64,000 nt of DNA, taken from NCBI GenBank assembly GCA_039519185.1, contig CM076854.1, positions 152,736,736 through 152,800,735 of the forward strand, in the 5' to 3' direction. Positions 52,478 to 63,267 of this stretch are shown here, in pieces. This DNA is from Astragalus membranaceus (lineage: Eukaryota; Streptophyta; Magnoliopsida; Fabales; Fabaceae). Under the pieces are notes generated by a model, which did no database searches, was not told the origin of the DNA, and was given only the letters and a program-made list of their open reading frames with translations. Numbering within the stretch: position 1 is the stretch's first letter; the number at the start of each line of letters is the position of its first letter. A program made the position numbers and the translations under genes.

Positions 52478-55086
52478 TTAAATGGCTAGATGCTGGTATT
52501 ATCTACCCTATTTCAGATAGTGCATGGGTTAGTCCTGTGCAATGTGTTCCTAAAAAGGGTGGAGTCACAGTTGTAGCCAATGAAAATAATGAATTAATCC
52601 CAACCAGAACTGTAACAGGGTGGAGAATCTGTATGGATTATAGAAAACTCAATAAGGCCACTAAGAAAGATCATTTCCCCTTACCCTTTATAGATCAAAT
52701 GTTAGATAGGTTAGCAGGAAAGGAATTCTATTGTTTCCTAGATGGTTATTCAGGATACAATCAAATAGCAATTGAACCTAAGGATCAACAGAAAACCACC
52801 TTTACTTGTCCTTATGGCACTTTTGCCTTTAGAAGGATGCCTTTTGGACTTTGTAATGCTCCTGCTACCTTTCAAAGATGCATGATGTCAATCTTTTCTG
52901 ACTTCATTGAGCAATCAATGGAAGTCTTCATGGATGACTTTTCTGTTTTTGGAGAAACATTTTCATTGTGTCTTTCAAACTTAGAAGAAATTCTTCAAAG
53001 GTGTGAAGACACTAACCTAGTGCTTAATTGGGAAAAATGTCATTTCATGGTAAAAGAAGGCATTGTGCTTGGTCATAAAATATCTAAAAAAGGCCTTGAA
53101 GTGGATAGAGCAAAAATAGAGGTAATTGAGAAACTACCACCTCCATCAACAATCAAAGGGATTAAAAGTTTTTTGGGACATGTAGGTTTTTATAGGAGAT
53201 TCATCAAAGACTTTTCAAAAATTTCAAAACCATTGTGTATGCTTTTGCAACATGATGTGCCTTTTAATTTTGATGAATCTTGTGTAGAAGCTTTTCAAAA
53301 ACTGAAAAAGGCCTTAGTCACAGCACCAGTTGTAGTCACTCCATATTGGAGTAAGCCTTTTGAACTCATGTGTGATGCTAGTGACTTTGCAGTAGGAGCA
53401 GTCCTAGGGCAAAGATATAACAAAGTGTTTCATTCTATCTACTATGCTAGCAAAACACTAATTGAGGCTCAAATGAACTACACTGTGACAGAGAAGGAAC
53501 TATTAGCAGTGGTTTTTGCTTTTGAAAAATTTAGATCATACTTGGTAGGCACCAAAGTAATTGTGTACACTGACCATTCTGCCATCAAGTATCTAATTTC
53601 TAAAAAAGATGCAAAACCTAGGCTAATAAGATGGGTTCTACTACTTCAAGAATTTGATCTTGAAATAAAAGATAAGAAAGGAGTAGAGAACCAAGTGGCT
53701 GATCACCTCTCTAGACTGGAAAGTAATAATGCAGGTACAATTGAAGAAATCAAGGAAAGTTTTCCTGATGAGAAATTACTAGCAATTACCATGAATACAG
53801 CCAGTGTTTCTGCACTCAGTGTGGCCACACCTCATGCTTCAACACCATGGTATGCAGACATAGTAAACTTCCTTGTAAGCAAAATTGTACCATGTGACAT
53901 GAACTATCAACAGAAAAGAAGATTCTTCCACATAGTAAAACAATACTATTGGGATGACCCTTACCTATTCAAGATATGTCCTGATCAAATCATGAGAAAG
54001 TGCATTCCTGAAGAAGAACAGCAAGCAGTGCTCTTGCATTGTCATGCTGCACCATATGGAGGTCACTTTGGAAGCCAAAGAACAGCAGCTAAGGTACTTC
54101 AATCAGGTTATTTTTTGCCTACTCTATTTAAAGATGCTTATTATATGGTCAAAACCTGTGATAAATGTCAAATAAGTGGTAATATATCTAATAGACATGA
54201 AATGCCTAGGACTAATATTCTAGAAATAGAACTTTTTGATGTTTGGGGCATGGATTTCACGGGTCCTTTTCCACCTTCTTTTGGCAATGAATACATCTTA
54301 GTGGCTGTAGACTATGTATCTAAATGGGTTGAGGCTGTAGCACTGCCAAATAATGATGCTAAATCTGTTAGCAAATTTCTCCAAAGAAATATTTTTTCAA
54401 GATTTGGCACTCCAAGAGCAATCATCAATGATGAAGGCTCACATTTTTGCAACAAACTTATTGAAAATCTTCTTGCAAAATATGGAGTGAAACATAAGAT
54501 TGCTACTGCCTATCACCCACAAACAAGTGGACAAGCTGAACTTTCAAATAGGGAAATAAAAAGAATGCTTGAGAAAATGGTTGGACCAAATAGAAAAGAT
54601 TGGTCCTTACACTTAGATGAAGCATTATGGGCATATAGGACTGCATTTAAAACTCCATTAGGTATGTCCCCCTATAGGTTAGTTTATGGCAAGCCATGTC
54701 ATCTCCCTGTTGAATTAGAAAACAAGTCATATTGGGCTATCAAAAAGTTGAATTTTGATCTCAAAAAGGCAGGAGAGAAAAGGTTTCTTGAGCTAAATGA
54801 ATTAGAAGAATTTAGGCATTTCTCCTATGAGAATGCAGAAATTTATAAAGCTAAAACCAAAGTATGGCATGACAAGAAAATCCAAAGGAGAGAACTTAAA
54901 AAAGGAGGAATGGTTCTGTTATATAATTCTAGGTTGAAACTCTTCCCTGGAAAACTGAGATCAAGATGGTCAGGACCATTCAAATTAGTTAAAATCTACC
55001 CCCATGGTGCAGTTGATCTATATGATACAACCACTGATACCACTTTCAAAGTAAATAGACAAAGAGTGAAAATGTACTACAAATGA
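52470..55086 (+). CDS. Athila-like pol: reverse transcriptase, RNase H, integrase
   Basis: Open without a stop for about 870 codons; the first ATG is at 52537, but the domain starts earlier at IIKWLDAGIIYPI. RT: WRICMDYRKLNKATKKDHFP, FLDGYSGYNQIAI, CPYGTFAFRRMPFGL and the catalytic FMDDFSVFG. RNase H: MCDASDFAVGAVLG, EKELLAVVFAFEKF and VYTDHSAIKYL. Integrase: zinc region HCHAAPYGGHFG with CDKCQ, core WGMDFTGPFPP, INDEGSHF and TSGQAELSNREIK, then a C-terminal RWSGPFKLVKIYPHG. It ends at 55086 overlapping the next ATG by ATGA. The enzyme domains look intact, although upstream frameshifts and the missing 5' end make this copy non-functional by itself. Confidence 0.9.
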
Positions 55087-55861
55087 AGCCCAACCACCAT
55101 CACCACCATCACAACCATCACAACAACAATCAAACACCCCCTCACCACCATTCCCATCCCACACTCCAAAAGAAACAACTCCCACCCCAAGCACAGAACC
55201 TATTGAGCCAACTAACATTGTTTCTGAGAAAGTTCAAATGCAGGTACTCATTGAAGAGCCTGAGAAAAAGAAAGGCAAAGCAGGTTCAGAGTTGAAGATG
55301 CAGGCAGATACTGTCAAGGAGTCTGTTAGTGTTCCCACACCAACTGCAGAAGCTTCAAAGAAATCAACAGTCATGGCAACTAGTCCTGCAGCAACAATCT
55401 CTGCAGTTCTGAAAGCCTTAGCAGAGAAGAAACAGATGCTGGGATACACAAGGAGGACAATGAAGCCTGCTCCAACAAAGAAGATGTGGACAATGAGCTC
55501 ACTCTATGGTGCACAGGGAACAGGGGTACAAGCTGGTGAGAAGGAGGTATCTGAGGGAGCAACACCCAAAGAAGGAGAGAAAGAAGCTGAGAAGGTAGCA
55601 GAGCAACAACAAGAGGGAATTGAGCAGCAATCTGAGCAAACTCCAGTGCAGAGTGGTGTACCTGCACCTGAAGTCCAAACACTGGCTACACCAGAAGTTC
55701 CTGCAGAAGCTACACCTGAAGAGGCAGAAATGCCTGAGGCTACTGTAGATGATCCTGGTGTGCCTACCTCTGATGTGGCCACTGCTAAGAAGCCAAAGAA
55801 GACAAGAGCCAAGCATAGCCCTGCTGTGAGAGCCAGCCCCAGATTCCAAAACAAAGAGTAA
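55052..55861 (+). CDS. Post-pol ORF of the Athila-like element, function unknown
   Basis: This frame is open from before the pol stop (about 55052) through 55861; the first ATG is at 55238, giving 207 codons. The upstream part without an ATG is Pro/Gln/Ser-rich. The protein is hydrophilic with Lys/Glu-rich helices (EKEVSEGATPKEGEKEAEKV) and a basic end (KKPKKTRAKHSPAVRASPRF). No signal peptide or membrane segment is seen, so it does not look like an envelope protein, although Athila elements often carry an env-like ORF in this position. A second short frame from ATG 55083 encodes a His/Asn run and is probably a shadow. Confidence 0.55.
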
Positions 55862-57300
55862 AAGGATACTTTTTAATGTTTATTCCTAAAACTATATTTT
55901 GCTTTACTTTCAACTGTTTAAAATACTATGTGGTAGCTGTTGCTATGTGTTAAATACTTTTGTTTGTTTCTCCCAAATTTAGTACTCCCCTGTTTCCTAA
56001 ACTTAGAGCAGTGAGGACACTGCTCATCTTTAAGTTGGGGGGGGGGGGAGTGGAGAATAGTATATCTTTTGAACTAAATATGCACTATGTGAAAACTAAT
56101 ATATGCTATGAATGTCTTAGTAGTATATGTATGTGAATATGCAATATTAGTATTGTGTACTTAACAAAACATGCAAATGACATGATCAAAAATGTTTTCA
56201 AAAAAATAGAAGAACTAAGTACATCATATGTATGTTTTAAAAACTTAAATAAATATGAAACATGATCAATTCATCTTTTTCTCAAAAATTGAAGAAGTGT
56301 ATCAATAAGTTGAAATTTTGAATGAAAAGCCTTGTTTTCTAAAAATGATCAGTTTTATAAATACTTTGACACAACAAAAATTGAGTTTTGAAAAGAACCA
56401 TGCTAGATCAAGAGCTATCTAAAGCCAAGGAAATTTTGGAAATTTGAGGTCAAAATTAGATTTTTATTAAAAATTTAGAAGAGCATAAAGACTTAAGTTT
56501 GGGGGAAATTCCATGAATACAAAGGCCAAAGTGTGACAGCTTGAAGAGTGTAAGCCACAAGTGTCAAAACCACTCAAAAATACCAATACCAAAAATATCC
56601 CAAAAATGAGCTACACTTGCCTGAGTCATATAAACTGAACCCGTCCCTTAAGTGCAATTTGGTTTGAAAAATATGAACAAAGTTCAAAGAGAAAAAGAAA
56701 AGAAAAACAAACCAAGAAAAAGAAGAAAATGCATGTGGAGGTCAGTGAGGAGGGCAGTGTACGCTACCAAAAATACTCAAAGAGTTCAAAGTGTGGCAAC
56801 ACTTAGTGTGCCAACACCATCTACATCAAAAGGCACCTACACTCAAAATAAGGTGAACCTACAATCCAAAAATGATGTTTTTGCACTCACTGCATTACAT
56901 CAACAAAAATCAAACACCAAGAATAGAAATAAGGTATTGGCTCAACAAGTTGGAACACCAAAAGCCCTTTGTTGTGCTTAAGAGTCCCCTAAATACTTGA
57001 AGAAATTGTTAGTCTCGGCCATATTTTGAAAAATCTCTAAGAGTGACCAAAAGAGTTTCATCTTTTTCAAAAAGCTAAGGAAAAACTCTTTGTTCAGTTA
57101 TGGAACAAATTAGAAACTCAATGGGCCACACACTCACACAAATGGGTTTTTATAACTCTGAATGTTTTAAAGCAAGGGCATGGAAGAAAAAGCACCAAAA
57201 GAGAAAGACTTATTACAATACACTTCAAACACTTCTTGAAAAAACATGAGTTGAGATGTCGTCATAATTATATAAATATTATGTTTTGTTTCTTGTCGTT
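55862..57300 (+). other. Non-coding 3' region of the Athila-like element
   Basis: Contains two internal PPT-like runs: TTTAAGTTGGGGGGGGGGGG (about 56032-56048) and ACTTAAGTTTGGGGGAAA (about 56491-56507). Both resemble the true polypurine tract at 57321-57335. The Lys-rich open frame at 56652-56981 has no recognised domain. Confidence 0.6.
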
Positions 57301-57335
57301 GCTTGAGGACAAGCAACAATTTAAGTTTGGGGGTG
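57301..57335 (+). promoter_or_regulatory. Hairpin and polypurine tract of the Athila-like element
   Basis: GCTTGAGGACAAGC (57301-57314), then 21 nt containing TTTAAGTTTGGGGGTG, then the LTR at 57336. The GCTTG/CAAGC stem with an AGGA loop is the same 14 nt and the same distance as in the non-autonomous element at 42926-42960. Confidence 0.8.
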
Positions 57336-58982
57336 TGATAACTCTATTTTATATAGAGTTATTCATACAATTAAACTTGAGTTATTGCTTATTTTCAAGA
57401 ACATTTATATATATTTATAGCTTATTTATCAAGGAATAACATTCTAAATATTCAAATGGATAAAGGGCAATGATCTAGGCAAAATGCACAAATCTTGTTA
57501 GGTTTGATGTTTTTGTTCAGTGCAGCTACTGCAGGAGTGGAATTACTGCCAACACCAGGAGTGGAAACACTAGGAGTGGAAACACTGCCAACACCTGCTA
57601 AATTCTGCAGTTTATACCAAAACATCCAAAGACCATTTCAATGCTTCCACACTTGATTTGTGACGTCATACCTAGTCACCTAGAGCTGAGCCACTTGCAG
57701 AAGTCGACGATACACATAAAAATCAAGTTGCAAGACTAAACTTATCTAAAAGACATGTGGCACTTCTCCAATGGACCTCATCTTTTGTTATGCATGCAAG
57801 CGACCAAACCTGTGCAGCTTGCTTGATTTGTTGTCAACAAACTAACCATGTTCGGTCCCCTCAGCTGATCTTTCACGCCAAAGGAAACCCCTTGCAAGAG
57901 GAAAGCTTTCAAGCCTATAAATAGAAGCCATATCTTCACTTATCCATCATCTTTTACATCTTTAAATCCTTCATCTTTCATTTGTAATTCTTCATTTTGT
58001 TTTCTGAAAGGATCGCTTAGTTTAGGTTTAGTTTATTTTCATTTCAAGTTTCTAAGGAGAGGAAGGTGAGGAAGTGCTTGACAACCATTCCCTTCACTTC
58101 TACTTTGAAGAAATTCGTGTAAGAAATCTTTATTGTACTTCAACTTGGGAACTTAATGCAAAAGATCTTCTATTCAAGTAATCTCTACTCTTTTAAGTTC
58201 TTTTGCTTTATTATTCATTTACTTATGTTCTTTGCATATTCTTTGCTTTATAACATGAGTAACATGAGCTAAATTCCCTTAAGTTGAGATGTTCTAACCT
58301 TGTAATGAACTTCTAAATATGTTATTATGGTTTATGTAGTGTAAACACTTTAAACTCTTGCATAATACTTCTTTCAACTTATTCTGGAATTGATCACTTT
58401 AGAATAGGTAAAACTTGTAGCAGCAGACATGGGCTACATTTATGAACTCAAGAGTTAATAGGGACAAGTATTTAATAAAGGAAACTTTGTTAAATACATG
58501 CTAAAACCTAGACATAGGATAGCATAGTCCTTAGGATAATAAAATTACAAGAGTGAACCTATTTAGCAACTTGGATCATTGTTAGGAGGCAATGGAGGAA
58601 TTGACAAACCTTTATTTACTGTAAAAAACAAAGATCATAAGAGCTTGTAATGAAACTCTAAAGAGAAGTGCTGAAAGGCACAAACTGATGCACCTACATC
58701 CAGTGTTCCCACACTACATACTCCATTAAAACACTTAGAAGTAAAGTACTTGGTGAAAACATCTCAACTACTTTTTCCACTGATTTCTCACACATTTTAT
58801 TGCTTATTACTATTTTTACTTACTTTGAAAACTCCAAACCAAAAATACTGAATAGTGTAGACACACTAAGTGTACACTTTGAACTACAAAAATTTACAAT
58901 ACATAATCCCTGTGGGTTCGACCTTTCTTATCACTTTATTACTTGTGTGACTATGTATACTTGCATATAATAAACCACACCA
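57336..58982 (+). repeat. 3' LTR of the Athila-like element
   Basis: A full 1647-bp LTR from TGATAACTCTA to AAACCACACCA. A likely TATA box is CTATAAATAGAAG at about 57917. The 3' part contains TCCCTGTGGGTTCGACC (58907-58923), close to TCCCTGTGGATACGATA in the LTRs of the non-autonomous element. Confidence 0.9.
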
Positions 58983-59936
58983 GCTATCAAATAAGAATTA
59001 TCTTCCAAACACAACGATTGGAACTCAACACCGTCCAAGACCGGTCTACTAAAAGAAGACTCTTTGAACCCATCCTCAAAGAACCTCCTCACTTCGCTTT
59101 TCACCTCTCCAACCTGCTCCACACAGTGACCATCCACTTCTAATGACAAAATCTGATTCCTCCTTCTCCTATCTTGGAGACAAGAATGAAAGAATTTTGT
59201 ATTTGAATCCCCTTCTTTAATCCACCACATTCTTGACTTTTGTTTCAATAGACTCTCTTTCATCATTAACTGTTTCCAAAAAAGAGCAGATGCCTCTTTC
59301 TTTTTCACCGCCACGTCTATATCGCACCCCTCCTCTATACCTGTGTCTAAGAGCATTCATATCTGCAACAATATTTTCAATATTCAGATCAAGCCACCCA
59401 AAGACTTCCTTATTCCACCATTTCAATCTTTCTCTAAGAATTTTCAGCTTCTCTTTAATCACAGTTGCCTTCCGACCAGTAATGTGTATTTTGTTCCATT
59501 CCTCCAACACAAATGATTGAAAACCCTCATGATCTAACCAACAATTATTGAACCGGAAGGGCTTGGGACCCCAATTAATATTTGAACAAACCAACCAAAT
59601 TGGGCAATGGTCTGAGATATCTCTATTTCCTACCTTTTGCCCCTTAATTTGCCATAAATTCACAAGACCATCAGATACCAAAACCCTGTCCAATCTACTA
59701 GCTGTAATACCATCTGAGCAAAAATATGTAAATTTCTTCCCAAAGAAAGGAGGATCAATTAAATTCATGTCATCCACAAAAGCATTAAACTCCACCATAT
59801 CCTTGTAACCCCAAGAACTACTTCTACCTATCCTTTCCTGCCGATTAGATACCACGTTGAAATCTCCCATCAGACACCATTCACCCACTGGACTGGCACT
59901 TTTTAACTGACATAAGTTATCCCACAGTTGTCCTTT
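58983..59936 (-). pseudogene. LINE ORF2, endonuclease part
   Basis: From 59936 downward: LWDNLCQLKSASPVGEWCLM, GDFNVVSNRQERIG (apurinic-type endonuclease signature), SRLDRVLVSDGL, then ISDHCPIWLV (the C-terminal catalytic SDH). These are followed by WWNKEVFGWLDLNIE. A one-base frameshift near 59345 leads into SRMWWIKEGDSNTKFFHSC, the linker before RT. The endonuclease N-terminus (first catalytic residues) is missing, so the element is 5'-truncated or deleted there. LINE coding continues at 50177 across the Athila-like insertion. Confidence 0.9.
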
Positions 59937-60181
59937 TTAACCGACTTATTTGAATTGGATTAGACAATTTGAAATACTTTTGATTTATATTTATTTAGTT
60001 TTCCACCCAAATGTAATATTTATTTAACTTATTTATTAGTTATTTAGTTCAACTATTGTTAAACCAATTGAACCACGTTCCATCTCTAAATCTACAAACG
60101 AACAATGCAATAAGAAATCTAAATATTTAGAGGCAATTTGTTTATGATAGACAGAACAAGAACAATAATTTTAAAAAATAG
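59937..60181. other. Spacer, nothing recognised
   Basis: AT-rich sequence between the LINE end and a foldback element. No gene or repeat seen. Confidence 0.4.
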
Positions 60182-60983
60182 GGCTAAAATACACTTTTTG
60201 TCTTTTATTTTTCATAATTTTTTCATTTTCGGCCTTTTTCTTTTAAAATGTTCGTTTACGTCCTTTGTTTTTTCAAGTTAATTAAAACAGCCCTTCCACT
60301 AAGCGATCGTTAATTGTAGATTATGTGGATATTGTGACATGGATAATTTGTGACTTAAGCAACTGACTGTGTTATTAAACCATTAAATATATTTTCATTT
60401 TCGTCATTTATCTTTTTTAAATTGTTCGTTTATATCTTTTATCTTTTCAAAAATGTTCATTTACGTCTTTTATATTTTTTTATTTGTTATTCAATTTTTA
60501 TTTTTCAATTTCTATTATAGTGCAATAGAGAATTTTTCAATTATCATTTTTATAATGACATAGTCAGCATGCTTACACGGCCAATTATCCATGTCACTCA
60601 CTCACTCACTAATCATCCATAGTTAAGAGTACACTTAACGAAAAGACCATTTTAATTAACTATGAAAAGATAAAAGACGTAAACGAACATTTTAAAAATT
60701 AAAAAATGATAATGAATATTTTAAAAAAGATAAATGACGTAATTAAATGAATATTTTGAAATAAACAAAGGACGAAAATGAAAAAACATTTAATGGTCTA
60801 ATAACATAGTCGGGCTACTTGCGTGACAAATTATTCATGTCACACTATCCAAATAAGTCATAATTAACAGTCACTTAACGAAATGACCATTTCAATTAAT
60901 TTTGAAGAGATAAAGGACGTAAACAAATATTAAAATAGATAAAAGACGAAAACAAAAAAACTGTAAAAAATAAAGGATTAGCC
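60182..60983. mobile_element. Foldback element starting GGCTAA
   Basis: Inverted arms of about 350-400 bp: left with TTCGTTTACGTCCTTTG, ACTAAGCGATCGTTAATTG and GGATAATTTGTGAC, right with the complements (AAAGGACGTAAAC and CAGTCACTTAACGAA). Left end GGCTAA and right end TTAGCC. The flanks AAAAAATAG and AAAAAATAA match at 8 of 9 bases, but they are A-rich. The family is distinct from the GGATTTATC family. No coding region. Confidence 0.65.
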
Positions 60984-61095
60984 AAAAAATAATAAGAAGT
61001 CTTATATGCATGCGACTCACGGAATATAAACCTCAATGGTATAAATGAAATCAAAATTTGAAATAGTAATAACAAAAAAAGAGTAACCATACGGT

Positions 61096-61330
61096 CAGTG
61101 GCGGACCCAGGACTCCGGGGTCAGGGGAGTCAAAATTTTTAAGCCCAGTGTCAAATGGGTGCAAAACTTGGTCTACTAGTGCATTTAAAATTTTCAGGGG
61201 GTTCAAAATTAAAATTTCAGGGGATTTAGGGTACATGCAAGCTCTGCTGTGTGTGATTGTGAGCTCACTATTTGCGAAAAAAGCTCCTCTATGTTCACAA
61301 TACGACGACAACAATGATGATTGGTCATGA
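61096..61330 (+). mobile_element. Possible hAT end, single terminus
   Basis: CAGTGGCGGACCCAGGAC at 61096 is the common start of a plant hAT-type family, followed by CCCAGTGTCAAATGG and TTCAGGGGG motifs. I found no matching inverted terminus, so only one end survives or the call is wrong. The right limit is arbitrary. Confidence 0.35.
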
Positions 61331-61377
61331 CAGCTAAGAGTGCGACGAAATAGGTGAGGTGCGATTGAATAGGTGAG

Positions 61378-62065
61378 TAGGGGTGTTCAAAATCGAACCA
61401 AACCAATAGAAAACCGCAAACCGAACCAAACCAAATCGAAAACCGCAAAAAATCGCTTCTTATTGGTTCTGTACGGTTTCTTTTTTCACGTGCACCGCGC
61501 GGTTCGGTTGGGTTCGCGGTTTCGATTACAGAAACCAAACCAAACCAAACCAAACCGCAAGTAACATTAAGATTTATTGACTTACAACCTTCCTTACTAA
61601 CTTACTAGCCCAAATGCAACTAAAACCCAACTCTCACTGACTTACTAGCCCAAATCTAATTAATTCTTTGACTCACTTACAAACAATCCATATTGTTATG
61701 CTATATTTAAAAATTACAATAAAATATTTAATTCAAATTCTTTTAAACATTGTCTTAGCTATCTTAAAAGAATTAAAAGAGAGTAATTTATATACTACAT
61801 ATATTTAAGTAGATTTTTTCTTAAAGATTTATGTTAGCCATTTTTTATGTTAGTTAATTTTAACTTTGTTTTAAATTATGTTGTGTTGGAAAAAACCGAA
61901 CCAACCGAACCAATTCAAACCGCATTTGTTTGATTTGGTTTGGTTTGGTTTTATTTTAGGAAGCCAACCGAACCAAACCAAACCGCATGTAGTTTTATCT
62001 TGCGGTTCGATTCACTTTTTATCTCAAAACCAAACCAAACCGCACCGCACCGCGAACACCCCTTA
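61378..62065. mobile_element. hAT-type MITE (TAGGGGTGTTC)
   Basis: 688 bp, ends TAGGGGTGTTC and GAACACCCCTTA, with perfect 8-bp duplications TAGGTGAG at 61370-61377 and 62066-62073. The subterminal parts are rich in AACCAAACCGAACC and its complement, and the middle is AT-rich. No transposase. Confidence 0.85.
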
Positions 62066-62578
62066 TAGGTGAGGACGTGAGTCGTGAGGTGCAAGAGATC
62101 TAGGGGGTCATGACGAGGTTTCATTGTTTATGACTTAATGTGCTTCCACTTCTTAAGTTTAGTGTTTCTAATTTTATAGATAAGAAGAATGACGAAGACG
62201 ACGACACTGTCTTGTGATTAAAAAAAAAGTACTTGACTCGGAACGGGTCAAAGAAAATCATCAGTTCATCTTAAAAAAAAACTAAACTCCTCACATTGGT
62301 TCCCACAAGTTCGCAAGTACAGTCAATCCAACTAGTGGCTCCAAACCAGTCATGAGTTTACGCTTATGTGTTATGATTTATGAACATCAGTTTCTAAAAT
62401 GTAATTGTGTTGTACTATACACGTTATTCACGAATTTATTGATGATATCATGCTGACGTTATTTTTGTTAGCCCCATCAGTTTTTTTTCATTTGCAAGTG
62501 CCATTTTTTTTACAGGGGCCTATATGGATTATGACCATATTTGCAGGGGCCAGATATATATTTAAGCCTATTTTTTAT
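62066..62578. other. Spacer, nothing recognised
   Basis: No gene. CAGGGGCC occurs twice near 62510-62555. The last 9 bases (62570-62578) are the left target duplication of the next element. Confidence 0.4.
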
Positions 62579-63267
62579 GGGATTTTTTTGTACCCCCATC
62601 ATATCACCATATACACCCACATAATTTGATAAACCGAAAATACCCCTGCCAAACTAAAACTCGCTCGGATTTAACCCCACTCAAGGTAAATCCGCTTTGT
62701 TATTAAAAAATTGGTTTTCGAGCAACCTACTCCGATTGTAATGAAACCACAGTCATTAAATCCGAAAAAAATCAGGGAGCTCAAAATCTCAAATTCCATC
62801 ATTTACTATTTTTTATTAATTTTTAAAACTTTTCATAATCTCCAAAAAAATATGAAAAAATTTGCATAACCTTATTTTGGTTTTATTAGATTTATAGTGA
62901 TGTTTTTATAATTTTTAGATTAGTTTTGACTCTTTAACGAATTTTTAGTAGTATTTTTATAACATTTTTTTAAAAAATTAAATAAAAAACAGGTATTTTT
63001 AATACACAAAGCGGATTTAACCCCCACCTAAGGTAAATTTGCTTTTAAAATTAACAAAAGCGGATTTACCTTAGGTGGGGGTAAATCTGATTTTTTAAGA
63101 GAAATCTGATTTACCTACTAAAAGATAAATCCGATTTTGGGAAAAAACCAAAATCGAATTTATCTTTTAGTAGGTAAATCCGAGCGAATTTTTTAAGTGA
63201 GGGGCATTTTCGGGTTTCACTTTTATGTAGGAGTATAAGGTGATATGATGAGGGTTAAAAAAAATCC
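62579..63267. mobile_element. Foldback element, GGATTTATC family, copy 3
   Basis: 689 bp, perfect 9-bp duplication ATTTTTTAT at 62570-62578 and 63268-63276. Ends GGGATTTTTTTGTACCCCC and, reversed, GGATTTTTTTTAACCCTC. It shares ATCATATCACCATATA, GATAAACCGAAAATACCC and CGAGCAACCTACTC with copy 2 at 32346-33678, and the AAATCAGGGA central block with copy 1. The arms are shorter than in copy 2. Confidence 0.85.

Larger units (their letters stand above)
50178..58982 (+). mobile_element. Athila-like Ty3/gypsy element, 5' deleted
   Basis: Perfect 5-bp duplications GCTAT at 50173-50177 and 58983-58987 bound an 8.8-kb element. The right LTR is complete (1647 bp). Only the first 177 bp of the left LTR remain and they join directly to the middle of gag, so the rest of the LTR, the primer site and the gag start are deleted. 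Gag, protease, RT, RNase H and integrase are in gypsy order, followed by an extra ORF and 1.5 kb of non-coding sequence. Protein motifs (ALCDLGANINLMP, FMDDFSVFG) are of the Athila type. Confidence 0.9.
34060..59936 (-). mobile_element. LINE (non-LTR retrotransposon) split into three pieces by LTR insertions
   Basis: Three minus-strand fragments read in order give one LINE ORF2: endonuclease (59936-58983), RT fingers and palm (50177-49590), then RT thumb and zinc-binding region with 3' tail (about 35800-34060). The coding frame stops at 58983/50177 inside an identical GCTAT, the target duplication of the Athila-like insertion. This proves the first two pieces were once contiguous. About 150 bp of RT is missing between pieces two and three. 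The element is 5'-truncated in the endonuclease domain. Its 3' end has TGAGTTTCATTGTTAGAG and GAGTACCCCCTAG-like tail sequence. Confidence 0.85.

Noticed and set aside
55083..55295. His/Asn-rich 70-codon frame overlapping the pol stop by ATGA
   Set aside because: The frame one base away is longer, continues to 55861 and has a more protein-like composition. The His run is simple-sequence CACCAT repeat.
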